Shown: positions 17,670-26,679 of the stretch, one piece after another
Layout: each line of letters opens with the position of its first letter
Numbering within the stretch: position 1 is the stretch's first letter
Assembly: GCF_900105125.1 (NCBI RefSeq)
Contig: NZ_LT629750.1
Span: 2,604,001 to 2,668,000 of the forward strand
Direction: 5' to 3'
Origin: Bradyrhizobium canariense
Lineage (GTDB): Bacteria; Pseudomonadota; Alphaproteobacteria; Rhizobiales; Xanthobacteraceae
Length of the DNA: 64,000 bases
Made by a program: the position numbers and the translations under genes
Notes under the pieces: model-generated
What the model was told of the DNA's origin: nothing
Seen by the model: only the letters and a program-made list of their open reading frames with translations
Databases searched by the model: none

Positions 17670-19259
17670 CTACTCCGCCGGAACGGAGGCTTCCTGCAGT
17701 TTGAGCGAATAGTAGGACGCGTTGGTGTGCCCGCCCGACGCGTCGCGGGCAAACATGATCAGATGATGGGCGACCATAATCGAACTGATGAGATATTCGA
17801 TCTCGCCGCGGACAAGACGCCTCAAGGCAAACTTCCAGAATTCGCGCTTGTAATCGCCGAGCACACCGACCTTCCAGAAGATGTTGCGAAGCATCGTGAG
17901 CCCGAGCTTGATGTTTTTCCACGAACTCCGCGCGCGCGATGGCGGAGGCTGGATCCGGTGCGGATAGGTTTGAGTGATCTGATATTCGTAGCGCTCCAGA
18001 AGTTTGTCCGGCTGGTAGGCGCTGCCCATGCAGGCGCGCCAGGTCGTCACGACATCCTCATATGGCAGCTTGAAGTCGACATTGGAATCGCGGCTTTCGT
18101 CCTCGATCAGCCGGTTCTCGCGCTTCAGCCGATCCCACAGCGGCGTTTGCGGCAATGCCTGCAACAGATTGATGGTCAAGAGCGGGATTTGCGACGCGTC
18201 GATGAATTCGAGCAAATGCTGTCCGGTTTCGGGCTTGTCGGTATCGAGGCCGAGGATGATGCCGGACACCACCTCCATGCCATAATTGTTGAGCGTGTGG
18301 ATCGCTTCCATGATGGGAACCATCATGTTGTGATCCTTGTGCATCGCCTTCAGCGCCACGGGGTCCGGTGTCTCGATGCCGCAGAAAATGGTCCCGAAGA
18401 ACGCCTCGCGCATGCCTGCCAGGATTTCCGGGCGCTTGGCGATGTTCAGCGTCGCCTCGCAGGAAAAGCGCAGCACATAGCCGGTCTTCTTCTGCCATTC
18501 GATCAGATGCGGCAGCAGATCGAGCGCGGCCTTGCGGTTGCCGATGAAATTGTCATCGACGAAATAGACCGAACCGTTGATGCCGCATTCCAGCAGCTTG
18601 TCGAGCTCGGCCGTGATCTGCTGCGGGGTCTTCAGACGCGGATTGCGGCCGTAAAGCCCGGGGATGTCGCAGAACTCGCACTGATAGGGGCACCCGCTGG
18701 AATACTGGATGCTGCCGAGGAAGTATCGCTTGATCTCGGCGAGTTCATAGGCCGGGATCGGAAACTTGGTCATGTCCAGGCGATCGGCGGTCTTCAATAC
18801 CACCTGTTGCTCCGGACGTGATGGATCGCGCGACAACCTTGCGATCAGATCGTCGGTCGCATCGCCGAGCTCGCCGACATGGAGATAATCGAACGAGGGG
18901 TAGTAATCCGGACAGGCGCTGACCGAGGGACCGCCGATCGCGACCGCCAGATCGAAAGCATGCGCGCGGCGGCAGATATCGTTCATCTGCTGCCGCTGGA
19001 TATGCATGCCGCTCACGAAAACGGCTTCCGCCCATTCAAAGTCTTCCTGTGTCGCCGGGCGGATGTTTTCGTCGATGAAGCGGACCGGCCAATGCGCGGG
19101 CAGATAGGCTGCGATCAGCAACAGGCCCTGTGGCGGCATGAAGGCCTGAACGCCGTCGGTCAGCGGATAGGCGTATTCGAATGTGCCGAAAGAAGACGTA
19201 TAGCGTGGAAAGACGCACAGAATGCGCCGCACGTTCTCTATGCCTTCAACTCGCATCAA
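17670..19259 (-). CDS. hpnP: B12-binding radical SAM protein, probable hopanoid C-2 methylase HpnP
   Basis: 529 residues in three parts: a B12-binding-like domain (about 10-150), a radical SAM core with C190-x3-C194-x2-C197 (CPYQCEFC), and a DUF4070-type C-terminal region (about 370-480). This architecture and length match HpnP, which methylates hopanoids at C-2 using SAM and cobalamin. The other candidates, HpnJ or a generic DUF4070 radical SAM protein, are less likely. HpnJ is shorter and lacks the C-terminal extension. The gene lies between eutB and eutC and is close to the main hopanoid cluster. In Rhodopseudomonas hpnP is under the general stress sigma factor EcfG. I did not find a convincing EcfG box here. 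Confidence 0.8.
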   Translation of the reverse strand: MMRVEGIENVRRILCVFPRYTSSFGTFEYAYPLTDGVQAFMPPQGLLLIAAYLPAHWPVRFIDENIRPATQEDFEWAEAVFVSGMHIQRQQMNDICRRAHAFDLAVAIGGPSVSACPDYYPSFDYLHVGELGDATDDLIARLSRDPSRPEQQVVLKTADRLDMTKFPIPAYELAEIKRYFLGSIQYSSGCPYQCEFCDIPGLYGRNPRLKTPQQITAELDKLLECGINGSVYFVDDNFIGNRKAALDLLPHLIEWQKKTGYVLRFSCEATLNIAKRPEILAGMREAFFGTIFCGIETPDPVALKAMHKDHNMMVPIMEAIHTLNNYGMEVVSGIILGLDTDKPETGQHLLEFIDASQIPLLTINLLQALPQTPLWDRLKRENRLIEDESRDSNVDFKLPYEDVVTTWRACMGSAYQPDKLLERYEYQITQTYPHRIQPPPSRARSSWKNIKLGLTMLRNIFWKVGVLGDYKREFWKFALRRLVRGEIEYLISSIMVAHHLIMFARDASGGHTNASYYSLKLQEASVPAE

Positions 19260-19405
19260 GCTTCCTCTGCAACCGCAAAGCTGTAGTGGCTCCGCAATTG
19301 ATCATGTTCAAAGCTGGGCTACAAATCCCTCAACATTGTGGCAGCTATGCCAACCCGCAACGGCCCGAATGGTTGCGTTGCGATGATCCACCGGATTCCT
19401 GATCG

Positions 19406-20788
19406 TCAGGAGACAAGCCGCGAAGCGAAATCGGGTAACAGGCCAGTGTTGCCGGCGAGGCGATAGCCGGCATCGGCAAGGCCGGTGCGAAACAGCCAGT
19501 CGTCGAACTCGGGAGCCCGCTTCAGGCCGAAGAGATCGCGGACATAGAGCGCATCGTGGAATGACGTGGACTGGTAATTGAGCATCACGTCGTCGGCGCC
19601 TGGCACCCCCATGATGAAGGTCACACCGGCGGCGGCGAGCAGCGTCAGCAGATTGTCCATGTCGTCCTGGTCGGCTTCGGCATGGTTGGTGTAACAAATG
19701 TCGACGCCGAGCGGCAGCCCGAGCAATTTGCCGCAAAAATGGTCCTCCAGCCCGGCCCGAATGATCTCCTTGCCGTCGTAGAGATATTCGGGGCCGATGA
19801 ACCCGACCACGCTGTTGACCAGCAAGGGATCGAACGCGCGGGCGACGCCATAGGCGCGCGCTTCCAGGGTCTGCTGGTCGACACCGTGATGGGCGTTGGC
19901 CGACAGCGCGGACCCCTGCCCGGTCTCAAAATACATGACATTGTTGCCGACGGTACCCCGCCGCAGCGACTGTCCCGCTTCATGCGCCTGCTTCAGCAGC
20001 GCAAGATCGATCCCAAAACTCCGATTGGCCGCCTGCGTTCCGGCGACCGACTGAAACACCAGATCGACCGGCAAACCCTGCTCGATCAGCCCGAGCGTGG
20101 TCGTCACATGGGCCAGAACGCAGCTCTGTGTCGGAATCTGCAACCGCGCAATAATGTCGTCGAGCAGCCGCACCAGCCCGCCGATCACAGCCGGATCGTC
20201 GCTTGCCGGATTGATGCCGACGCAGGCGTCACCCGATCCCAACAGGATGCCGTCGAGGATCGATGCCGTGATGCCTTTCGCGTCATCGAACGGATGATTC
20301 GGCTGCAACCGCACGCTCATTCGCCCGCGCAGGCCAATCGTGTTGCGAAACCGCGTGGTCACCTCGCATTTTTTGGCCACCAAAATGAGATCCTGGTTGC
20401 GCATCAGCTTTGAAACCGCCGCGGCCATTTCGGGCGTCACGCCGCGCGACAATGCCTGAAGCGCCGCGCCGGTCGCGGCGTCGGACAGCAGCCAATCGCG
20501 GAACGCGCCTACGGTCAGCGAAGAGATCGCTGCAAAGGCCGCCTTGTCATGCGTATCGACGATCAGGCGGGTGACCTCATCGTCTTCATAGGCGATGACG
20601 GTTTCATCCAGGAATTTTTTCAGGGGAACATCGGCCAGCGCAATCCGCGCCGCGATCATTTGCTGCGCACTGTCCGCAGCGATCCCCGCCAGCCGGTCGC
20701 CGGAGCGCGGCGGCGTGGCCTTGGCCAGGAGATCGCGCAGATCATCGAAAACATAACTGGTGGCGTCGATGACGTGGCGATAGACCAT
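19406..20788 (-). CDS. eutB: Ethanolamine ammonia-lyase large subunit EutB
   Basis: 460 residues from the ATG at 20788, matching the usual EutB length of about 450. The frame is open to 20944, but the 52 extra residues have no family match, and GGAG lies about seven bases before the 20788 ATG. The N-terminus YVFDDLRDLLAK...SGDRLAGIAA is the standard EutB start. Other family segments include NPASDDPAVI, VGNNVMYFETGQGSALSANAHHG and NTMGVPGADDVMLNYQ-like text near the C-terminus. It is the catalytic TIM-barrel subunit. There are no eutA reactivase or microcompartment genes nearby. It heads the eutB-hpnP-eutC group. Confidence 0.93.
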   Translation of the reverse strand: MVYRHVIDATSYVFDDLRDLLAKATPPRSGDRLAGIAADSAQQMIAARIALADVPLKKFLDETVIAYEDDEVTRLIVDTHDKAAFAAISSLTVGAFRDWLLSDAATGAALQALSRGVTPEMAAAVSKLMRNQDLILVAKKCEVTTRFRNTIGLRGRMSVRLQPNHPFDDAKGITASILDGILLGSGDACVGINPASDDPAVIGGLVRLLDDIIARLQIPTQSCVLAHVTTTLGLIEQGLPVDLVFQSVAGTQAANRSFGIDLALLKQAHEAGQSLRRGTVGNNVMYFETGQGSALSANAHHGVDQQTLEARAYGVARAFDPLLVNSVVGFIGPEYLYDGKEIIRAGLEDHFCGKLLGLPLGVDICYTNHAEADQDDMDNLLTLLAAAGVTFIMGVPGADDVMLNYQSTSFHDALYVRDLFGLKRAPEFDDWLFRTGLADAGYRLAGNTGLLPDFASRLVS

Positions 20789-20935
20789 GGCAGCTCCGAA
20801 GCCGTCATGGCTTCCATGCACGATATTGATCGCCGACAGTACCATCTTCGTCGAGGGAAGCCGGGCCGCAAAATCCGGCATCGTTTGCTCGGCGCGAGCG
20901 CAGCACCCAAACGCCGATCCAGCCCGGCGAGCCTC

Positions 20936-20961
20936 GGGTTCCAATTTAAGGAACCCTTAAA
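20936..20961. promoter_or_regulatory. Nested inverted repeats in the eutB/chemoreceptor intergenic region
   Basis: Two overlapping perfect inverted repeats: GGGTTCC-(7)-GGAACCC at 20936-20956 and TTTAAGG-(3)-CCTTAAA at 20945-20961. They lie in the 303-bp divergent gap, about 150 bp from eutB and 130 bp from the chemoreceptor. They could be an operator, but no regulator gene is adjacent. Confidence 0.4.
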
Positions 20962-21091
20962 TCTCGAACAAGCCATTGATATCGAAACTAAATTTGTATG
21001 TCACACAGGCTTCGCAAATTAAGAATTTGTCCATGAAAATACTGCATAATTTTTAGACGGCCGAGCTCACGGCCTCTGTGGAGAGATCGTG

Positions 21092-22858
21092 ATGCCCAAG
21101 GAAATGAAATCGCCCCGCCCCCTTTCTGTCCGCGCCCTGATGTCGGGGTTGTCGCTGGCGGCCAGGCTGTATTCGGTCTTTGCTCTGTTCGCGGTTCTGA
21201 CCGCGGCGATCACCGCGCTGTCCGATTACAACTCCCGCCGGAATGCGGAGCTTACGGAAGCCGTCGAGACCGCCAGCCGGGCCGCGCTCAACGTTCAGCA
21301 TGTCAATTCGCTGGTCTACGCGGTCGTGATGGAATCCCGCGGCGTCTATATGTCGACCGATACCGCCGGCGCCAAGAAGTTTGGCGACGGGCTTCTCAAA
21401 TTCAACGACCAGATTCTTGCCGTGGTCAAAAACTGGGAATCCCTCGTTCGGGCCGATGACGCCGAACAGTTCGCCGTCTTCAAGAAGCGCATCGAACAAT
21501 TCATTGAGTTCCGTAAGGAATTGGTTCGCCGCGGCGTCGAGATCAGCCCCGCCGCGGGCCGCGAGTGGGGCGACAACGATGCCAATCGGGAAGTGCGTTC
21601 CGCGCTCAACAAGGATCTTGAAGCGCTTTCCAGGGTCTATGCCGAACGCAGCAAGCGGCTGGCCCAGCAAACCGACGCCAACCACGAACTGGCCTTTCTG
21701 CTGACCTGTCTCGGCGGTCTCGCGCTCGTCGTGGTCATCATCGGCGTCCTCATCATCTCCCGTTCGGTCGCGCGGCCGCTTTCGGCCATCACGGCGACCA
21801 TCAAGCAGGTCGCTGGCGGTGCCGATCATGTCGAGGTTCCCCATACCGATCGGGCGGACGAGATCGGTGCTTTGGCGCGGGCCATCCAGATCTTCCAGGA
21901 GGCGATGAGCCGCAACCGCAATCTCAATTCGCAGGTCCTGGCGGACTCCAAGGCGCGCGAAGAACGAACCCGGCATATCGAGACGTCGGTGGAGACCTTC
22001 CGCGAAGCGATGGCCGGCGTCATGCGCGCGGTGACCAACAGCGCCACGACGATGCGCGAAACGGCGCAGTCCATCGCCCAGGTGGCGTCGGATGCTAGTG
22101 GACAGGCGGTCGTCGCTGCCGGCGCCACCGAGCAGGCTTCACAGAGCGTCAATGCCGTCGCGGGTGCTGCCGAAGAACTGTCGGCATCCGTCGAGGAGAT
22201 CAGCCGTCAAGTCCATCAGTCCGCGGTCGTCGTCGAACAAGCCGGTCAGCGCACGGATAAGTCGGTGGCTGAAATTGAAAGTCTGGCGGCCGCGACCCAG
22301 CGCATCGACGGTGTCCTCAATCTGATCCAGACCATCGCCGAGCAAACCAATCTTCTGGCGCTGAACGCGACGATCGAGGCGGCCCGCGCCGGCGACGCCG
22401 GCCGCGGCTTCGCGGTGGTGGCGCACGAGGTCAAGGCTCTGGCCGAGCAAACCGCCAAGGCGACCACCGAAATCGGCCAGAACGTCAGCATGATCCAGAC
22501 CTCGACGCGGAGCGCGGTCGATGCCGTGCGCGAGATCGGCGGCGCGGTCCGCAATATCAACGAGGTTACGTCGAGCATCGCCAGCGCCGTGGCAGAACAG
22601 GATGCCGCGACGCGTGAGATCTCCAAGAATGCGCAAATGGCGGCTCAGGGCAACGAGACGCTGGTCGTCAATATCGGCTCGCTCGGCGACGCCATCGGCG
22701 AGACCACCAAGGCCGCAAGTTCAGTCCTGTCGGCATCCAGCGACCTGACCTCCACGGCAGAAATCCTGTCGCGTGAAATCGAAAAATTCTTCCGCAATCT
22801 TCGCGCTGACCCGCATGAGGGTCATGGCCGCGACGCCGCGCGGCCGGCTGCCGCCTGA
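21092..22858 (+). CDS. Methyl-accepting chemotaxis protein
   Basis: 588 residues from the ATG at 21092; an adjacent GTG one codon earlier is also in frame. It has a TM helix near 23-44, a periplasmic helical sensor of about 160 residues, a second TM near 206-229, a HAMP domain, and a long signalling coiled coil. The hairpin tip contains [24 protein letters not shown], which is the CheA/CheW contact region (key residues E, N, E, R). No C-terminal CheR-tethering pentapeptide is visible. The ligand is unknown. The gene is divergent from eutB, so an ethanolamine link is possible but unsupported. Confidence 0.9.
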   Translation: MPKEMKSPRPLSVRALMSGLSLAARLYSVFALFAVLTAAITALSDYNSRRNAELTEAVETASRAALNVQHVNSLVYAVVMESRGVYMSTDTAGAKKFGDGLLKFNDQILAVVKNWESLVRADDAEQFAVFKKRIEQFIEFRKELVRRGVEISPAAGREWGDNDANREVRSALNKDLEALSRVYAERSKRLAQQTDANHELAFLLTCLGGLALVVVIIGVLIISRSVARPLSAITATIKQVAGGADHVEVPHTDRADEIGALARAIQIFQEAMSRNRNLNSQVLADSKAREERTRHIETSVETFREAMAGVMRAVTNSATTMRETAQSIAQVASDASGQAVVAAGATEQASQSVNAVAGAAEELSASVEEISRQVHQSAVVVEQAGQRTDKSVAEIESLAAATQRIDGVLNLIQTIAEQTNLLALNATIEAARAGDAGRGFAVVAHEVKALAEQTAKATTEIGQNVSMIQTSTRSAVDAVREIGGAVRNINEVTSSIASAVAEQDAATREISKNAQMAAQGNETLVVNIGSLGDAIGETTKAASSVLSASSDLTSTAEILSREIEKFFRNLRADPHEGHGRDAARPAAA

Positions 22859-22928
22859 AACGCAGTTTCAACCGAACGAACCGGCTTTCAAGCGCCTTAT
22901 TGGCATCCGCCAGTCCGCGCGATGCCGC

Positions 22929-23072
22929 TTAAAGCCACTGCGACGGAATCTGGAGATCACAGACAAAGGCCAGCGCCAACGACATTGAAAGGCCGGCGAT
23001 ACTGAACATCGCGATCTGACTGAACAGATTGCATTCCAGTTTCGAACACACAATCCATTTGAAGTTAGACAT
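22929..23072 (-). CDS. Possible small single-pass membrane peptide, 47 residues
   Basis: I found this frame by reading the minus strand: ATG at 23072, TAA at 22929-22931. A GGAAGGG-type ribosome-binding site lies about seven bases upstream. The peptide starts MSNFKWIVCSKLECN and has a hydrophobic helix of about 20 residues (IAMFSIAGLSMSLALAFVC), with three cysteines. It is shorter than most ORF cut-offs. I recognise no family. A larger minus-strand frame over the same place (22868-23173) is arginine-rich and looks spurious. Confidence 0.5.
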   Translation of the reverse strand: MSNFKWIVCSKLECNLFSQIAMFSIAGLSMSLALAFVCDLQIPSQWL

Positions 23073-23267
23073 GGCACACCCTTCCCGACAGGTTTCGCGA
23101 GATGAAGCTCTCGTCTAAGAACCTCAACCCATCGTAATCCGATTAAGGCGAGCCTTACCCGCAATCCCGTCAAGGTTCCGGCCGGCCGAATTGCAAAACC
23201 GTGGTTAAAAATGCGGGCGGCTCATGTGGTCAACCGCAGGTAAAGGCCGATCACTCACCACCAGGCT

Positions 23268-24146
23268 TCATTCGACCAGCAGTACGTCCACCGCGACCGC
23301 GAGCTTTTGCTTGCGGGAGCCGACAATGATGCCGTCGACCGGCGAGACATCGGAAAAGTCCCGTCCCACAGCCAGAACGATGTGATCGTTCTCGACGAGA
23401 ATATCGTTGGTCGGATCAAAACCGATCCAGCCGACGTCAGGGCCGCACCACAGCGAGACCCAGGCATGGGTCGCGTCCGCGCCTTGCAGGCGCGGCTTGC
23501 CGGGCGGCGGGATGGTGCGCAGATAGCCGCTGACGTAAGCCGCTGGCAGCCCGAGACCGCGCAGGCCCGCAATCATCACATGGGCAAAATCCTGGCAAAC
23601 GCCATGGCGTTTTTCGAAGACCTCCTTCAGCGGCGTCGAGATCACCGTCGCTTTCGGATCATATTTAAAATCAGTGCGGATCCGATGCATCAGGTCGACG
23701 GCGCCCGCAAGGATCCCGGATCCCGGCTGAAAACTCGCGGACGCATAGGCGGTGACCGGCTGCTGTACCGGCACCAGCGGGCTGGCAAAGACATACCCCA
23801 CCGGCGAGGACGGACCGAGACTCGTGGCCGCGAACGCGACGTCGCGAATGCTTTCCCATGGCGGAGTTTGCGCAGTGCGATCAGGCGCGTGGCGAGAGAC
23901 CGAGACCCGCGATCGAGAATCGATGCGAAGACTGCGATGCGCGGTCTCGATCAGGACGTTCTCGGTATGCGTCCCGAAGAAGTCGTGCCGTATCGTACGC
24001 TCTGCCGGCCGCGGCCTGATATCGACGGCGTGAGAAAGCAGCTGCTGTCCGTCGCTGCTCTTTGGCTCCAGCCGCAGCGAACAGCGCGCGAAGCTGACCG
24101 GACTTTCGTAACTGTAGGTGGTGACATGACGGATGTCGTAGATCAC
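23268..24146 (-). CDS. Transglutaminase-like cysteine protease family protein
   Basis: 292 residues: an N-terminal bacterial transglutaminase-like beta domain (1-90) and a papain-fold transglutaminase core. The catalytic triad is complete: C184 (HGVCQDFAH), H227 (DATHAWVSL) and D244 (IGFDPTND). No signal peptide is visible, so it is probably cytoplasmic. The start overlaps the stop of the ATP-grasp/alpha-E gene by 4 bases, making it the last gene of a coupled three-gene operon. In such sets the transglutaminase is predicted to act as a peptidase or transamidase on a peptide made by the ATP-grasp ligase. Confidence 0.88.
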   Translation of the reverse strand: MIYDIRHVTTYSYESPVSFARCSLRLEPKSSDGQQLLSHAVDIRPRPAERTIRHDFFGTHTENVLIETAHRSLRIDSRSRVSVSRHAPDRTAQTPPWESIRDVAFAATSLGPSSPVGYVFASPLVPVQQPVTAYASASFQPGSGILAGAVDLMHRIRTDFKYDPKATVISTPLKEVFEKRHGVCQDFAHVMIAGLRGLGLPAAYVSGYLRTIPPPGKPRLQGADATHAWVSLWCGPDVGWIGFDPTNDILVENDHIVLAVGRDFSDVSPVDGIIVGSRKQKLAVAVDVLLVE

Positions 24147-26653
24147 GCGAGGCCCGTCAGCTTCTCGGGCCGGCTCGCATTGGCACCATGCGGGAAATAA
24201 TGCGACCCGATGGCATCGGCGAGGATGAGCAGATCCTGCTCCAGCGCGAACAGCGTTTTGACTTCAAGGCTCGTGGCTTCCGCCGTTGTCAGCATCGCCT
24301 GCAAGGCCACCGCGAGCCGCTGCGGACGCTCGATCAATCCATGCTCTTTCAACGCCGGAAGATTGGCGATGTGATCATTCAGCGCCGACACCTGAAACGC
24401 GACCGAGCGTGGATTATAGGGGTCAAGCACCACGAGATCGCGCACCGGCGCCAGCAGAGCTCCAACCAGATAGCGCGAGCGATAGGTGATCTGGCAATCC
24501 GCCAAGGTCAGGAGGATGTCGAGATCCTCGTCGCTGGCCTCGTCATAGGCAAACTGACGCGCGAAACGCGCGGTATTGATGGCACGTTCGGCGCGGCGGC
24601 CCACTTCGAGAAAACGCCAGCCCGCGGCGCGGTTCATGTTTTCCTGCGCCAGCCCCGCAAAGCTCGCCAGCTCCTGCAATGTCAGTTCGGCAGCGCTAAG
24701 AACGCCGTCGTCGTCGTCGACCTCGAAGGCGAGGCGTTCCGCCATTTCGGTGATCACCTGCCAGGCGTCCGGCGACAGCCGTTCGCGCAATGATGTCGCG
24801 GTCCGCTGCGCTGCGCGCACCAGCGACAGGGCCGATCCGAACTTGTCCGGGTTCTGCAGCGCCTCGGCTGCGATCCTCGCAGGATTGGTCCGTGTCGTCT
24901 GCGATACCGCCCCCCATGCCACCAGCATCCGCTGGATCCGCTCCACCGAAGGCAGCGCGGTCGAAGGCCCCTTGCCAGGATCGCGCATCGGCGTGCCGAG
25001 CGCCCGCACCAGCCGCAGCGTCGCCTCGGCACGCTCGAGGTAGCGGCCGAGCCAGAACAGATTGTCGGCGGCGCGGCTCGGCAGCACGCCGGCAATCCGC
25101 CTGATCCGCACGGTATCGACGGCTGGCAACAGCGTCGCGGTTGAGACCGCCTTGTCCGAGACCACCCAGACATCAGCCGATCGGACGCCATCGCCCATCG
25201 ACACCGCACGGGCATCAGGCTGCTCGGCGATCCGGCAGAAGCCGCCGGGCATGATGGTCCAGCCATCGGGTGTTGCCGCCGCAAAAACCCGCAGCACGAA
25301 CGGGCGCGGCGTGATCCGGCCATTTTCCCACACCGGCGTGGTCGACAGCCGGACCAGTTCCTGGCCGACATAATCGATGCCGCGTTCGTTGATCGCGGCC
25401 TTGAGCCGCTCGCGCTCGCTCGGCGACAACTCGCTGGCAAGCACCGGCCCGTTTCCTGGAAAGCCGGGAACGCCCCGGCCATAGGCGCCCTCGATGGCGA
25501 CTTCATCGAGCCGCGACAACACTTCCTCGCGCGCGGCCTTCTGGCCGCACCACCATGTCGCGATGTGCGGCATCTTCAGGTCCTGGCCCAGCAAACGCCG
25601 GCTCAGGCTTGGCAGAAAGCCCAGCAGCGCCCGTGCCTCCAAAACGCCTGATCCCGGCATGTTGGCAACGACCACACCGTCCTTGCGCAGCACATCGATC
25701 AGTCCGGGCACGCCGAGATGCGATGAGGCATCCAGCTCCAGCGGATCAAGCCAATTGGAATCGACCCTGCGCAGCAATACGTCGAGCCGCTTCAGGCCGG
25801 CGACGGTGCGGATGTAAACGCGGTCGCCGCTGACGGCGAGATCGTCACCTTCCACCAGCAGGAAGCCGAGATAGCGCGCCAGCGTCGCATGCTCGAAATA
25901 GGTCTCGTTGAAATTGCCCGGCGTCAGCAGTCCGATCCGCGGCTCATCGCGATCGGCGCTCGCGCGCAGATTGTCGCGGAAGGCCTCGAAGAACGGCGCC
26001 ACGCGTTCGACATTCATCGACTTGTAGAGATTGGAAAAGGCGCGCGACAGCACGAGGCGATTTTCCAGCGCGTAGCCGGCGCCCGATGGCGCCTGCGTGC
26101 GGTCGCCGAGCACCCACCAGCGCCCATCGGGTCCCCGGCCGACATCAGCGGCATAAAGATGCAGATAGCGCCCACCCGGCGGTTTGACGCCGCTCACCGC
26201 GCGCAGATATTCCGTGCTGCCGGCAATGGCGGCCGCGGGTATCGCACCCTCGGCGACAAGGCGGCCTTCGCCGTAGAGATCGCTCAGGACCATTTCGAGC
26301 AATTGCGCCCGTTGCGCGATGCCGGCGGTCAACTGCTGCCAATCGGCGTCATCGATGATGAGCGGCAGATGGCTCAGTGGCCAAATCCGGTCGGCACTGT
26401 CGCCGGGCGTGCGATAGGTCACGCCGGCTTCGCGCAGATGGCGGTCGGCAGAGGCGAAGCGCCGCTCGATGTCGGCCGGCGTCAACGCGGCAAAGGCGTC
26501 GAAAAATCGGGTCCAGACCGCACGGGGCGCCCCATCCTCGCCGATATATTCATCGGGAATTCCGGGCAGGCGAACGTAATCGCGCGCCCATTGCGCCATC
26601 CGGCGATGGCCCGGACGGGCCTTGCTCTCCTGATTGCCGGCTTGTTCCGCCAT
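24143..26653 (-). CDS. Fused circularly permuted ATP-grasp and alpha-E protein
   Basis: 836 residues from the ATG at 26653, which has GGGAGAG just upstream; the open frame extends to 26683. Residues up to about 510 are a circularly permuted ATP-grasp domain (DUF404/DUF407 type), with RIGLLTPGNFNETYFEHA, VEGDDLAV and the C-terminal PRPFVLRVFAAATPDG. From about residue 520 an alpha-helical alpha-E (DUF403) domain begins with GVLPSRAADNLFWLGRYLERAE. In many bacteria these are two separate genes of about 470 and 315 residues, so this is a fusion. The operon is predicted to form amide bonds, product unknown. Confidence 0.9.
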   Translation of the reverse strand: MAEQAGNQESKARPGHRRMAQWARDYVRLPGIPDEYIGEDGAPRAVWTRFFDAFAALTPADIERRFASADRHLREAGVTYRTPGDSADRIWPLSHLPLIIDDADWQQLTAGIAQRAQLLEMVLSDLYGEGRLVAEGAIPAAAIAGSTEYLRAVSGVKPPGGRYLHLYAADVGRGPDGRWWVLGDRTQAPSGAGYALENRLVLSRAFSNLYKSMNVERVAPFFEAFRDNLRASADRDEPRIGLLTPGNFNETYFEHATLARYLGFLLVEGDDLAVSGDRVYIRTVAGLKRLDVLLRRVDSNWLDPLELDASSHLGVPGLIDVLRKDGVVVANMPGSGVLEARALLGFLPSLSRRLLGQDLKMPHIATWWCGQKAAREEVLSRLDEVAIEGAYGRGVPGFPGNGPVLASELSPSERERLKAAINERGIDYVGQELVRLSTTPVWENGRITPRPFVLRVFAAATPDGWTIMPGGFCRIAEQPDARAVSMGDGVRSADVWVVSDKAVSTATLLPAVDTVRIRRIAGVLPSRAADNLFWLGRYLERAEATLRLVRALGTPMRDPGKGPSTALPSVERIQRMLVAWGAVSQTTRTNPARIAAEALQNPDKFGSALSLVRAAQRTATSLRERLSPDAWQVITEMAERLAFEVDDDDGVLSAAELTLQELASFAGLAQENMNRAAGWRFLEVGRRAERAINTARFARQFAYDEASDEDLDILLTLADCQITYRSRYLVGALLAPVRDLVVLDPYNPRSVAFQVSALNDHIANLPALKEHGLIERPQRLAVALQAMLTTAEATSLEVKTLFALEQDLLILADAIGSHYFPHGANASRPEKLTGLA

Positions 26654-26679
26654 CCGACTCTCCCGCCCTAGGCCAGTCC

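Noticed and set aside
19260..19405. Possible EcfG (general stress sigma) promoter upstream of hpnP
   Set aside because: A GGAAT element is present, but no CGTT-type -10 box lies at the required 16-17 bases.
22868..23173. 101-residue minus-strand frame over the small peptide
   Set aside because: Arginine-rich, no domain, and a shifted frame of the better-supported 47-residue peptide.
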